Source: an uncultured Ruminococcus sp.
GTDB taxonomy: Bacteria > Bacillota > Clostridia > Oscillospirales > Ruminococcaceae
Direction of reading: 5' to 3'
Assembly: GCA_910579835.1 (NCBI GenBank)
Contig: CAJTWQ010000013.1
Location: forward strand, 1-40,976
DNA: 40,976 nt
Program-made: the position numbers and the translations under genes
Shown: positions 15,358 through 23,972 of the stretch, one piece after another
Numbering within the stretch: position 1 is the first letter of the stretch
How the letters are laid out: each line of letters starts with the position of its first letter
The notes under the pieces: model-generated
The model's input: only the letters and a program-made list of their open reading frames with translations
Databases searched by the model: none
What the model was told of the DNA's origin: nothing

Positions 15358-17814
15358 TCAGCTTCTAAGTTCCGCACCCATTGCGGCAAGAGCCTTGACG
15401 ACACGCTTCATAGCTCCGTCAGCCTGTTCGTCGGTGAGGGTTCCCTCGTGAGAACGCATAGAAATAGAATAAGCGACGCTTTTTTTGCCGGAATCAATCT
15501 GTTTTCCTTTGTATACATCAAAAAGCGTGACTTTTTCAAGAATCTTTCCTACAGCTCCCTTAATGGCCTTTTCAAGCTCCGCAACAGGGATTTCATCGTC
15601 ACAGATAAGACTCAGGTCTCTTGTGGTAGCTGGAAATTTCGGCAGTGGGCGATAGGTTATTCTGTCTGCGGCCGCGGACATCAATTCACTGATATTCAGC
15701 TTTGCGGCATAGGTTTTGGTACCCAGCTTATAGGTCTCCTGAACCTCAGGATGAACCTCTCCCATAATTCCCAGATGAACGCCGTCCTTGAAGATAACAG
15801 CGCTTCTTCCGGGGTGAAGAGCATATTTTTCATCAAATATTTCACAGTCAGCCGCACGGACATAATCAACGTCCTTAATGCCAATTTCTTCAAGAAGCTG
15901 TTCGATCATACCTTTCATAGTATAGAAATCAGTTTCGCTGCCGTACATACCAATTGTGAGCTTCTGCGGCTCGTCGGGGAGGGAATATTCATATCTGTGT
16001 TTGCCGTTTCCGCTGTTGGCAAGAATATCGCCGTTAATATATGGCTTTTCTTCCTGTGCAGGGATGTATTCCTTGGAGATCTCAAAGAGGCATGCCTTAT
16101 CGTTTCTGTTATTGTAGTTAAAGGAAAGTACGTCAAGCATTGACGGAATGGTAGTGGTTCTCATGACGCTTGTATCCTCACCGAGAGGATTGACGATTTT
16201 TACGGCATTTCTAAGTCTGCTGTTTTCAGGAAGTCTGATTTTATCAAAATATTTAGGTGATACGAATGAATAGGTTGCAATTTCATATCCGCCCAGAGAT
16301 ACAATGGTATTTCTGAGAGTGCGGATAAATTTCTGCTCTGCTGTAAATTCTGCCTTTGCAACTCCTCTGAAATCACTGGATGGAATATTGTTGTAGCCGT
16401 AAATTCTGGCGATTTCCTCTGCAATATCGGCTTTGCATTCAATATCTATCCTGAATGAAGGAGCGACTGCCTTGCCGCCCTCAATGGAGAAGCCAAGTCT
16501 TTCAAGATATTCAGCCATTTTTCCGGAGGAAATGTTTGTGCCGAGAAAACTGTTTATCCATGGGGGATTGAATTCCACCTCTGATGGGGTATAGTCAGTA
16601 TGATCGCAATCAATTACAGTGTTAATAACTTCGCCTGCGCCCAACTCCTCAACAAGCTGGAAAGCTCTTTTCAGGCATACCATGCTGATGAGAGGATCAA
16701 CTCCTTTTTCATAGCGCGAGGAAGCATCGGATTTGAGCTTCAGAGCCTTTGACGTGCGGCGAACCTGTGTCGGCTCGAAATATGCCGATTCAAAGACAAC
16801 AGTAGTGGTATCGTCCATTATGCCGCTGTATTCGCCGCCCATAACGCCGGCGATGGCAACGGGTTTCTTTTCGTCGGCTATAACAAGCATATCTTCGGAA
16901 AGTTCTCTTTCAATACCGTCAAGCGTCATGATTTTCTCGCCCTTTGTGGCATTGCGGACGTTTATATGCGCACCATCTACATAGCGGAGATCGAAAGCAT
17001 GCATAGGCTGACCGTATTCAAGCATTACATAGTTAGTAATATCAACGAAGTTATTAATCGGACGCACGCCGCTTGCACGGAGACGCTCTCTCATCCAGCG
17101 TGGAGACGGTTCAATTTTAACATTTTTTACGATTCCAGCACAGTAGCGCTTACATTTTTCAGTGTTAATAATGTCAACTTTAAGCAGTTGATTTATATCG
17201 CCGTTAACTCCCCTGAACGATGGAACGGGAATGTGCAGAGGAAGATTAAAAGTAGCGGCGGTCTCTCTTGCGAGACCTGTAACGCTGAGACAGTCGGGAC
17301 GGTTTGAGGTGATCTCAAACTCCACAGACGTATCGTTCAGACCTATGGCAGACTGTATATCCTGACCTATGCGGCATGGCTCCTGCATAATGAAGATACC
17401 ATCCTCAATAGCATAGGGAAAATCACGTTTGTCGAGACCAAGCTCACCGAGGGAGCAGAGCATTCCGTTTGATTCAACGCCGCGGAGTTTGCCCTTTTTG
17501 ATCTTCACACCGCCGGGAAGAGTCGATCCGTCAAGAGCGACAGGAACAATATCTCCGGCGTTTACGTTTGAGGCGCCGGTGACGATCTGTACAGGCGCAT
17601 CTTTACCCACCTCAACCTGACATACAACGAGGTGGTCGGAGTTTTCGTGGGGTACGACGGAGAGTATCTTTCCCACAACAACATTGGAGATCTCTTCACC
17701 CTCTGTTTCATAGCCCTCAACCTTTGAACCGCTCATAGTAAGAGCATGGCAGAATTCTTTTATCGGCACGCCGACTGAAACATAGTTGGCAAGCCATTTC
17801 ATTGAAAGATTCAT
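15358..17814 (-). CDS. pheT: Phenylalanine-tRNA ligase beta subunit
   Basis: PheT is the large subunit of the alpha2-beta2 phenylalanyl-tRNA synthetase. It binds tRNA and edits misacylated Tyr-tRNA-Phe. The 818 residues match the usual bacterial length. Recognisable parts are the N-terminal OB-fold tRNA-binding domain (about 39-150), the B3/B4 editing domain (with EITSNRPDCLS near residue 166 just before it), the B5 domain, the catalytic-like core, and the C-terminal FDX-ACB anticodon domain (about 725-818, starting YRPLPKFPATTRDLS). The ATG follows the end of pheS by about 90 bases. Expression is expected to depend on the T-box leader upstream of pheS. Confidence 0.97.
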   Translation of the reverse strand: MNLSMKWLANYVSVGVPIKEFCHALTMSGSKVEGYETEGEEISNVVVGKILSVVPHENSDHLVVCQVEVGKDAPVQIVTGASNVNAGDIVPVALDGSTLPGGVKIKKGKLRGVESNGMLCSLGELGLDKRDFPYAIEDGIFIMQEPCRIGQDIQSAIGLNDTSVEFEITSNRPDCLSVTGLARETAATFNLPLHIPVPSFRGVNGDINQLLKVDIINTEKCKRYCAGIVKNVKIEPSPRWMRERLRASGVRPINNFVDITNYVMLEYGQPMHAFDLRYVDGAHINVRNATKGEKIMTLDGIERELSEDMLVIADEKKPVAIAGVMGGEYSGIMDDTTTVVFESAYFEPTQVRRTSKALKLKSDASSRYEKGVDPLISMVCLKRAFQLVEELGAGEVINTVIDCDHTDYTPSEVEFNPPWINSFLGTNISSGKMAEYLERLGFSIEGGKAVAPSFRIDIECKADIAEEIARIYGYNNIPSSDFRGVAKAEFTAEQKFIRTLRNTIVSLGGYEIATYSFVSPKYFDKIRLPENSRLRNAVKIVNPLGEDTSVMRTTTIPSMLDVLSFNYNNRNDKACLFEISKEYIPAQEEKPYINGDILANSGNGKHRYEYSLPDEPQKLTIGMYGSETDFYTMKGMIEQLLEEIGIKDVDYVRAADCEIFDEKYALHPGRSAVIFKDGVHLGIMGEVHPEVQETYKLGTKTYAAKLNISELMSAAADRITYRPLPKFPATTRDLSLICDDEIPVAELEKAIKGAVGKILEKVTLFDVYKGKQIDSGKKSVAYSISMRSHEGTLTDEQADGAMKRVVKALAAMGAELRS

Positions 17815-17904
17815 AACTTTTTCCTTTCTGTTTTATGATTCGTTATAGACGTTGATATTCTTGTTTCTTTTTCTGAATTGCTTTATAATGCATCGGCACA
17901 GTCA

Positions 17905-18933
17905 TCAGAACTGTTCTAAAAATCTCACATCATTTTCATAGAGCAGACGGAGATCGTTTATATTATAGCGGCCCATAACCATACGTTCAAGACCCATACC
18001 GAAAGCGAATCCGGAATAAACATTGCTGTCGATGCCGCAGTTTTCAAGCACCTTGGGGTGAACCATACCAGCTCCGAGAAGCTCGATATATCCCTCGTCC
18101 TTGCACATAGAGCATCCCTCGCCGCCGCAGTTGAAGCAGCTTATATCAACCTCGCAGCTGGGTTCGGTAAACGGGAAGTGGTGAGGACGGAAACGGAGTT
18201 TGCAGTCATTGCCGTAAAGCTTTTTCATTAACATATCGAGAGTACCTTTAAGGTCGGACATAGTTATGCCCTTGTCGATAACAAGACCCTCGATCTGGTG
18301 GAAAAGGGGAGAGTGGGTAGCGTCAACGGCGTCCGAGCGGAAAACGCGCCCCGGCGAAATAATGCGGATAGGCGGTTTCTGATTTTCCATTACATGTACC
18401 TGAACGGAGGATGTCTGTGTGCGCAGGAGAACGGTTTCGTCCGTGCCCTCAATGTAGAAAGTATCCTGGGTGTCACGTGCAGGATGATCGGGGGGGAGGT
18501 TCAGAGCTTCAAAGACGTGGTAGTCGTCGTCTATCTCCGGACCGTCGGCAATGTCGAATCCCATGCCCATGAAGATCTCACGGATCTCGTTTTCCACCTT
18601 GGTCAGAGGATGAAGCTTACCGAAAGGAGCGTGTTTTCCGGGAAGAGTGATGTCGATAGATTCCTCTCGAATCTTAGCTGCCTGAGCTTCGGATTTAAGG
18701 CTTTCAAGCTTGCTTTTGAGAGCTTCCTCAATATCAGATCTTACCTGATTGGCGAGTTGTCCGATTACCGGTCTTTCTTCTGCCGAAAGCTTTCCCATCT
18801 GTTTGAGAATTGCAGTAAGCTCACCCTTTTTGCCGAGGAATTTTATCCTCAGATCGTCCAGAGCCTTGATATCGGTACATGATTCAAGCTCCTGCATAGC
18901 CTGTGCTTCAATTTTTTCAAGCTGTTCTTTCAA
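17905..18933 (-). CDS. pheS: Phenylalanine-tRNA ligase alpha subunit
   Basis: PheS is the catalytic alpha subunit of phenylalanyl-tRNA synthetase, a class II enzyme. The 342-residue protein has an N-terminal coiled coil (about 1-85) that contacts tRNA-Phe, then the catalytic core with HPARDTQDTFY, FRSDAVDATHSP and the motif 3 sequence GLERMVMGRY. A four-cysteine CFNCGGEGCSMC cluster near residue 270 is seen in many bacterial PheS. I chose the TTG at 18933, eight bases after AGGAG; an in-frame TTG at 18942 abuts the site with no spacing. It is preceded by a T-box leader. Confidence 0.96.
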   Translation of the reverse strand: MKEQLEKIEAQAMQELESCTDIKALDDLRIKFLGKKGELTAILKQMGKLSAEERPVIGQLANQVRSDIEEALKSKLESLKSEAQAAKIREESIDITLPGKHAPFGKLHPLTKVENEIREIFMGMGFDIADGPEIDDDYHVFEALNLPPDHPARDTQDTFYIEGTDETVLLRTQTSSVQVHVMENQKPPIRIISPGRVFRSDAVDATHSPLFHQIEGLVIDKGITMSDLKGTLDMLMKKLYGNDCKLRFRPHHFPFTEPSCEVDISCFNCGGEGCSMCKDEGYIELLGAGMVHPKVLENCGIDSNVYSGFAFGMGLERMVMGRYNINDLRLLYENDVRFLEQF

Positions 18934-18965
18934 AATAATCAACTCCTGAAATTTATTATTGTGCG

Positions 18966-19321
18966 GGCAAATAAAAAAATCCTGTCCAACAGGACAAGAT
19001 CTCAGCCTTGCTTATAACCACCTATTGTCAGGAGAGCCAACACTCTCTTGTCCTTAACGCAGACGTACGTCAAAGCCTACTCGATCTGCGGAGGATCAGA
19101 TAAGGGCTAATTTCCGTACGTCGCCGGAAATCCTTAAAAACGCCGGAATTCTCCAAAAGCGTTGGCAATCTGTCAAATATGCCCGAATCCTCAAAGTATA
19201 CGCACCCTTTAAGCTAAGCCCCTCGTGAGTGAACTTCAAAATGCTTTATGCCGGAGTTTTTCACCAAACGCTCCTCTCTGGGGGCTTTAAGCATATTTAC
19301 TCTCTCAGTCGCCGGGTTATA
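18966..19321 (-). ncRNA. T-box leader RNA controlling pheST
   Basis: T-box leaders sense uncharged tRNA and switch between antiterminator and terminator. On the minus strand, the Stem I distal region shows AGAGAGGAGCG, TTTGGTGAAAA and GAAGTTCACTC, the conserved interlocking loops of the class. A terminator (CTTGTCC/GGACAGG, 18981-18998, then seven T) lies just before pheS. An upstream GGACAAG (19053-19047) is complementary to the 5' arm of that terminator and can form the competing antiterminator. The T-box core is degenerate (AGGTGGTTATAAGC, 19024-19010, where AGGGTGG-ACCGCG is usual). A UUC triplet at 19187-19185 is a candidate phenylalanine specifier, but I could not place it securely. This accounts for most of the gene-free gap 18934-19466. 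Confidence 0.82.
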
Positions 19322-19327
19322 CTAATA

Positions 19328-19356
19328 ATTATATACTGAAATTAAAAAAAAATCAA
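19328..19356 (-). promoter_or_regulatory. Promoter of the pheST T-box transcript
   Basis: On the minus strand, TTGATT (19351-19356) and TATAAT (19328-19333) are separated by 17 bases. The transcript would start near 19321, at the first paired bases of Stem I. It lies back to back with the plus-strand promoter at 19366. Confidence 0.8.
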
Positions 19357-19365
19357 GTATTTATA

Positions 19366-19394
19366 TTGAAATTTTTCCAAATTTGTGATATTAT
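19366..19394 (+). promoter_or_regulatory. Promoter for the 19467-22487 genes
   Basis: TTGAAA (19366-19371) and TATTAT (19389-19394) are 17 bases apart, about 70 bases before the gene at 19467. Confidence 0.7.
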
Positions 19395-19466
19395 ATTATT
19401 AAACAGCCTTTTGAAATGCAATCCTCTATAAAATTGCTGAAAGGCACATATGAAAAGGAGAAAAAT

Positions 19467-19991
19467 ATGGATAATTTTGCAGAGCAGCTTGTGTCACGAA
19501 ATGATACAAAGTCAGATAAAACCAGAAGAATAGGCACCTTGATTTCAGGTACTCTTTTTTCGCTTTGTCTTGCGCTTCTTGGCTTGATACAGCTTGGAAT
19601 TCCCATTTTGTCGCTGATGTTATTTGTTCTTGCGGCAGGGGGCGGATATGTAACATATCTGCTCGTTCAGGGAGGAAAAGTTGAGTACGAGTATACATTT
19701 ACAAACGGGGAGCTTGACATAGACAAGATAATTGCCAGAAAAAAGAGAAAAGAGCTTCTAAGCACAGAAGTAAGAACTTTTTCGGATTTTGGAAAATACA
19801 GCGACGATATGGAAGAACCCGAGGATATGACAATAGTTTTTGCAACGGATAATATAGCTTCAAATGAATATTATGCCGATTTTGATCATAAGGAATATGG
19901 TAAAACAAGACTTGTTTTTGTTCCGGATGAAAAAATGCTGGACAATATTAAAAGATTTCTTCCTGCAAAGCTAAGAAATTCATTAAAATAA
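19467..19991 (+). CDS. Membrane protein of unknown function
   Basis: I do not assign a family to this 174-residue protein. It has a charged N-terminus, two adjacent hydrophobic helices (about 23-45 and 48-66) that probably form a hairpin, then a cytoplasmic region of about 105 residues with beta-strand character (YEYTFTNGELDIDK and so on) and many charged residues. The shape is like small PH-like or YcxB-like membrane domains, but I see no diagnostic motif. AAGGAG six bases before the ATG at 19467 decides the start; a further ATG at 19416 lacks a site. It is the first gene of a plus-strand group that continues with the NAD(P)HX repair enzyme. Confidence 0.75.
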   Translation: MDNFAEQLVSRNDTKSDKTRRIGTLISGTLFSLCLALLGLIQLGIPILSLMLFVLAAGGGYVTYLLVQGGKVEYEYTFTNGELDIDKIIARKKRKELLSTEVRTFSDFGKYSDDMEEPEDMTIVFATDNIASNEYYADFDHKEYGKTRLVFVPDEKMLDNIKRFLPAKLRNSLK

Positions 19992-20076
19992 TAAAGGGGT
20001 GAGATTACAGGAAAAGCCGTCAGGCAGTCATTGCTCGGTATTGCCTATAATTCCCTTATGAAAAGGAGTTGGTAAA

Positions 20077-21780
20077 ATGAAAATTGTTACACCGAAACAG
20101 ATGCGGATGCTTGAAGAATGTTCTGAAAAATTGGGCGTTTCAAGAAAGACGCTTATGGAAAATGCCGGAAAAGCTCTGGCTGAGATCATCGACAGCTACT
20201 GCCGGAACAGCAGTGGTGCACCGCCGGAAGAAAAATCAATTGTATTTCTTGCTGGAAAAGGCAACAACGGTGGAGATTGCTTTGCCGCCGCAAATATCCT
20301 TGTTTACCGGGGATACCGCATAACTATCATCAACATCGGCGGTAAACCGTCCACAGAGCTTGCTCAGGAAATGTTTCTGCGTCTGCCCGGAGAACGTGTT
20401 GAATATATAGACGGGTATCGCAGTGAAAGTGTTGCGGCTGCCATAGAGGTTGCCGAACTTGACTATATGTCCATTCCAAAAACCAGCGAGCTTGATAAGA
20501 TCGTCGGAAAGAAGGAGCTTAATCCTCTTGAAAAGATCCTGATGCAGGAAAAACGCCGGATGAGTCTTATCAAGAGCGCTATTCTGGGTGCAAACGTTAT
20601 TGTTGACGGCGTTTACGGCACGGGTTTCCGGGATCATCTTGACAAGAATGCAGCCGGCATATTCGCTATAGGCTCCAGCGCATACAGAATTGCAGTTGAT
20701 ATACCAAGCGGCGGAAACAGCGTTACCGGAACAGTAGTTTTCGGAGCTTTTGAGGCTGATGAGACAGTGACTATGGGGTATCTGAAATCAGGAATGACTC
20801 AGTATCCACTCAGAAAATACTGCGGTAAAATTACTGTTGCAGATATAGGCATTCCCGGCGGCGCGTTAGACGTTCTTGACGGTGAAAGGGCGTACTATAG
20901 AATTGAGAGAAATCATCTGGCAAGCTTTCCGCTCCGGCGTGAAAGAGATTCCTACAAGGGGACATTTGGTACGCTTCTGGTAATTGCCGGAAGCTCCTCC
21001 ATGAGGGGAGCTGCTTCATTCGCAGCTTTGGGGGCATTGAGAACGGGCGTAGGTCATGTACGGATAGCTTCAGTGGAAAAATGCATAGACACCATGTCCG
21101 TACTTGTACCGGAGGCTACATATATTGAGCTTGAAAGCGACGATTATGGTTTTATGCTTTTTGACAGCAGCAGGGATGCGTTGCTTAAAGCTATTAACAA
21201 CGCCAGCGCCGTAGTCGTCGGATGCGGAATGGGAGTTACCCCAGATACAATAGAGATTACCAGGTTTGTCACTCAGAATGCAAAATGTCCTGTAATAATT
21301 GATGCAGATGGAATAAATTGCATAGCCTCGGACATAGATATTTTACTGGGGAAGAAAACGGACATAGTTATTACTCCTCATGTCGGTGAGATGGCGCGGC
21401 TTCTGAACTGCGACAACGCCTTGATATCCAACAACCGTATTGTGGTTGCGGAAAAGTATGCCGAGAAATATGGCGTGACCGTGGTTCTTAAAGGGGCCGG
21501 TACTCTTATAGCCAACAGAAGAGTGACTGCCGCTAATCATACTGGAAATCCAGGTATGAGCGTGGGAGGCAGCGGCGATATACTTGCTGGCATAATCGGT
21601 TCTCTTGTGGCTCAGGGATGTTCTGTTTATGACAGCGCATGTGCTGGAGCATATATTCACGGTCTGGCTGGTGATGCTGCCGCTGAAAAGCTGGGTATGG
21701 AGTCTATGCTGCCAAGGGATATTATTGACTGTCTGTCCGATTCTTTCCGGATTCTTAAAGAAAAGAAGTCTGTAAAATAA
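20077..21780 (+). CDS. nnr: Bifunctional NAD(P)HX epimerase / ADP-dependent dehydratase
   Basis: This enzyme repairs hydrated NADH and NADPH. The N-terminal YjeF_N domain (about 1-270) epimerises the R to the S form. It has LAGKGNNGGDCFA near residue 60 and VDGVYGTGF near residue 177. The C-terminal ribokinase-like YjeF_C domain (about 290-567) dehydrates S-NAD(P)HX with ADP. It shows AGSSSMRGAA, GCGMGVTPDT, TPHVGEMARLL and GGSGDILAG near residue 496. At 567 residues it is longer than the usual 490-520, mostly because of a charged insertion at about 130-165 in the epimerase domain. AAAAGGAG precedes the ATG. Confidence 0.94.
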   Translation: MKIVTPKQMRMLEECSEKLGVSRKTLMENAGKALAEIIDSYCRNSSGAPPEEKSIVFLAGKGNNGGDCFAAANILVYRGYRITIINIGGKPSTELAQEMFLRLPGERVEYIDGYRSESVAAAIEVAELDYMSIPKTSELDKIVGKKELNPLEKILMQEKRRMSLIKSAILGANVIVDGVYGTGFRDHLDKNAAGIFAIGSSAYRIAVDIPSGGNSVTGTVVFGAFEADETVTMGYLKSGMTQYPLRKYCGKITVADIGIPGGALDVLDGERAYYRIERNHLASFPLRRERDSYKGTFGTLLVIAGSSSMRGAASFAALGALRTGVGHVRIASVEKCIDTMSVLVPEATYIELESDDYGFMLFDSSRDALLKAINNASAVVVGCGMGVTPDTIEITRFVTQNAKCPVIIDADGINCIASDIDILLGKKTDIVITPHVGEMARLLNCDNALISNNRIVVAEKYAEKYGVTVVLKGAGTLIANRRVTAANHTGNPGMSVGGSGDILAGIIGSLVAQGCSVYDSACAGAYIHGLAGDAAAEKLGMESMLPRDIIDCLSDSFRILKEKKSVK

Positions 21781-21869
21781 GGAAAAATAATATAAAGGGA
21801 TGTATAAGTTTAGAATCTTGTGAAAATAGATTCATAAAAATACGGATGCTTCAGAACGGAGAAGGTATT

Positions 21870-22487
21870 ATGAAAAAACTTATTACATTCACATTAGCGG
21901 TTTTTATGACAGTTTGTCTGATAAGCTGTTCTGTGCCGCTGAAATCCGCCAAATCTCGTAAAAACGGCCTTGACTGCGCTTTTCAGGCTGATGTCAGCAT
22001 TACGCTTGATCGGCTTCAGGCAGAGGGTATTGTAAGGCGTTTCGGCACGGGAGCCTGGGAAGTGGAATTTACTTCGCCAAACACACTCAGCGGTGTGAAG
22101 CTGGAATTCAGCGAGGGAAATACAGAGGCGTCTTATAAGGGACTCAGTTTTTCCGTACCGCAGTCGGCTGTTCCGGTCAGATCTATGATGCTGAATCTTA
22201 TCAAGGCCGTTGACGACAGCGCCAAGCTTGAGGAACTCAAAGGTGAGGAGAAGAATGACGTTCTTGAGGTGAGCGGAAAGCTTGAGGGAGGCGAATACGT
22301 TCTCATAGTTGATAAGGATGGGAAGCTCTGCGGCTTTGAAATGGATAATAATAAGCTGAAAATGACGTTCAGCGGTTTGTCATCTATTGATCCCGGAACA
22401 ACTGCGGCTGAGACAACTGTACCGGTCTCTGAGTCTTCTGTTGCTGAGACTACGGAGGCAGAGTCCACAGCTGAAACAACTACATAA
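21870..22487 (+). CDS. Putative lipoprotein of unknown function
   Basis: The 205-residue protein starts with a lipoprotein signal peptide whose lipobox LISC ends at C20, a substrate for the LspA encoded at 1052. The mature part has alternating strands (GTGAWEVEFTSPNTLSG, and LEVSGKLEGGEYVLIVDKDG) reminiscent of small beta-rich lipoproteins. It ends in a low-complexity Thr/Glu/Ser tail of about 30 residues (AAETTV, AETTEAES), probably a cell-wall-spanning linker. GGAGAAGG sets the ATG at 21870. It is probably cotranscribed with the two genes before it, and a terminator follows at 22654. Confidence 0.8.
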   Translation: MKKLITFTLAVFMTVCLISCSVPLKSAKSRKNGLDCAFQADVSITLDRLQAEGIVRRFGTGAWEVEFTSPNTLSGVKLEFSEGNTEASYKGLSFSVPQSAVPVRSMMLNLIKAVDDSAKLEELKGEEKNDVLEVSGKLEGGEYVLIVDKDGKLCGFEMDNNKLKMTFSGLSSIDPGTTAAETTVPVSESSVAETTEAESTAETTT

Positions 22488-22653
22488 GCTTAAAAGTCTG
22501 TTTAGAATTTTCATAATTTGCCATATATTATTGCTGTTTACTGCACTGATATTTATTGGCATAGTTGGTATGACTGCGGATTTCCGGTTTGTATCCGACA
22601 TAAATTTCTAAATGTAAAGTTCCGAACAGGCTTTAAGAATTTAACATGATCTG

Positions 22654-22690
22654 AAACTGCTGTATTAAAATAATACGGCAGTTTTTCTTC
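22654..22690 (+). terminator. Rho-independent terminator after the 21870 lipoprotein gene
   Basis: A 14-bp stem with one wobble (22654-22667 with 22671-22684) and a 3-base loop is followed by TTTTCTTC. Confidence 0.88.
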
Positions 22691-22971
22691 AGTCTTATAA
22701 ATCAAATATTTTAAGATATTTACTATTTAAAAATATTTTAAAAGACGAGATTATGAATGAAAAATTAACGGTTTTTAACTACAGGCATTGCACAAAAATA
22801 AATATACTTTTCGTATTTTTATTTTTGTGAAAATAGCTAATAAACATTGTAAATATTGCTGAATAATAACTGCTTTTCTTGCTGAATCTCTTAAATTTTG
22901 GTATTATGTAATTAGAAAAGAAATACAAACAGTAATTAAATAATTGCTGAAATAATAAAGGGGTTGTAGTT
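22691..22971. other. AT-rich intergenic stretch before the CAP-dockerin gene
   Basis: This stretch has no credible gene. It holds an AT-only hairpin (22792-22808 with 22814-22830, 17 bp with one mismatch and a 5-base loop) and the promoter at 22879-22907. The hairpin ends in TTTTTGTG on the plus strand and might act as a weak terminator, or as an operator-like palindrome about 50 bases before the -35. Confidence 0.45.
22879..22907 (+). promoter_or_regulatory. Promoter of the CAP-dockerin gene
   Basis: TTGCTG (22879-22884) and TATTAT (22902-22907) are 17 bases apart. The leader of about 58 bases ends with AAAGGGG before the ATG at 22972. Confidence 0.7.
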
Positions 22972-23784
22972 ATGAAAAAAATGTTAAGAAAAATGATTGC
23001 TATGATGTCTGCAATGATGATAATTTTAGGATGCATGATAACATTGGTAAATAAGGAAAGCGTTACTGTAGGAGCAGCAGCGGAAAATGACAGCGCAAAC
23101 GAATACGCAGAACTTATCGAAGAAATGGCTGTAAAATTTAATTCTGCAAGAGAAGAGCTTGGGCTTGATCCTCTTTATGTTGTTCCTTATCTTAGTGAGA
23201 TTTCACAGGTTCGTGCAGACGAACAGTTGATGCAGTATGCACATTACCGTCCCGACGGCACATTCTTTGATTCTGTTATTGACGTTGAAAAGGTTGATTA
23301 CAAGAAATCCGGAGAGATTCTGGCAAGAGGAAGCGATGATGTAAATACTATCTTTGAGGCATGGAAAAAGTCACCTGGTCATTGGGCAAACATTACAAAG
23401 CCAGAGTTTACGCATGTAGGAATCGGTCTTGTATACGGCATGGACAGCGAAGGCAGAGAAACATGGTACTGGGCTGCTATTTTTATAGGAATGTGGGAAA
23501 AAACTGACGTTCTTGAAGGTCAGAGAATGCCTGAACTCGTTTCCGTTCCGGTAGTGCCTGTTTGTATAGGCGATATAAACGGAGACGCATCTGTTGACGC
23601 ATTTGACCTTATACTTCTCATACGTATTGCAGACGGAACAGATGATTTTAATGAAGCTCAGTTTGCAGCAGCAGATGTTTTGGCAGACGGAGAGATTAAT
23701 CAAATGGATATTCTTGCACTCAGAAAATACATCCTTGGCGAGTATGATACATTACCGGTTACAATGGAAATGATTGCAGGCTAA
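22972..23784 (+). CDS. Secreted CAP/SCP-domain protein with C-terminal dockerin
   Basis: The 270-residue protein has a hydrophobic signal peptide (about 1-35), a CAP domain (about 44-180) and a dockerin (about 199-260). The CAP part shows FNSAREELGLDPL, RADEQLMQYAHYRPDG, a WKKSPGHWANI stretch and a final YWAAIF strand, the usual CAP signatures. CAP proteins of bacteria and eukaryotes have varied roles, and no reaction can be assigned. The dockerin has two repeats, DINGDASVDAFD and a second loop (DVLADGEINQMD), each followed by a leucine-rich helix, so the protein should dock on a cohesin-bearing scaffoldin. The second loop has Leu where Asp or Asn is usual. It has its own promoter and terminator. 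Confidence 0.9.
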   Translation: MKKMLRKMIAMMSAMMIILGCMITLVNKESVTVGAAAENDSANEYAELIEEMAVKFNSAREELGLDPLYVVPYLSEISQVRADEQLMQYAHYRPDGTFFDSVIDVEKVDYKKSGEILARGSDDVNTIFEAWKKSPGHWANITKPEFTHVGIGLVYGMDSEGRETWYWAAIFIGMWEKTDVLEGQRMPELVSVPVVPVCIGDINGDASVDAFDLILLIRIADGTDDFNEAQFAAADVLADGEINQMDILALRKYILGEYDTLPVTMEMIAG

Positions 23785-23829
23785 GGACAATTGCTTAAAA
23801 CAACTTACCTCCTATAATATTTTTTCTAT

Positions 23830-23866
23830 AAGAAAAGACCGCTCTGTTGTGAGTGGTCTTTTCTTT
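23830..23866 (+). terminator. Terminator after the CAP-dockerin gene
   Basis: A 15-bp stem with one wobble (23830-23844 with 23851-23865) has a TGTTGT loop. The second arm itself ends in TTTTCTTT. Confidence 0.85.
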
Positions 23867-23879
23867 AAAACTTTGTTTT

Positions 23880-23915
23880 CAATAAAGCAAAGATGACTTA
23901 CATTAGCAAGTCATC
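23880..23915 (-). terminator. Probable terminator of the DUF3810 gene
   Basis: On the minus strand an 8-bp perfect hairpin (arms 23892-23899 and 23908-23915) is followed by TTTGCTTTATTG. It lies about 58 bases after the stop codon. Confidence 0.55.
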
Positions 23916-23972
23916 AATTCAGCAGAGGATGAATACCGCTCAAGAAGCTGGGGATATTGACATGAGGTTATT

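Noticed and set aside
15331..16143. Plus-strand open frame of 270 codons inside pheT
   Set aside because: It is antisense to a well-conserved gene, has no recognisable motifs or ribosome site, and its composition is that of a reversed coding strand.
22387..22611. Small hydrophobic plus-strand frame overlapping the end of the lipoprotein gene
   Set aside because: It begins inside the Thr/Glu-rich tail in another frame, has no ribosome site, and looks like a by-product of repetitive codons.
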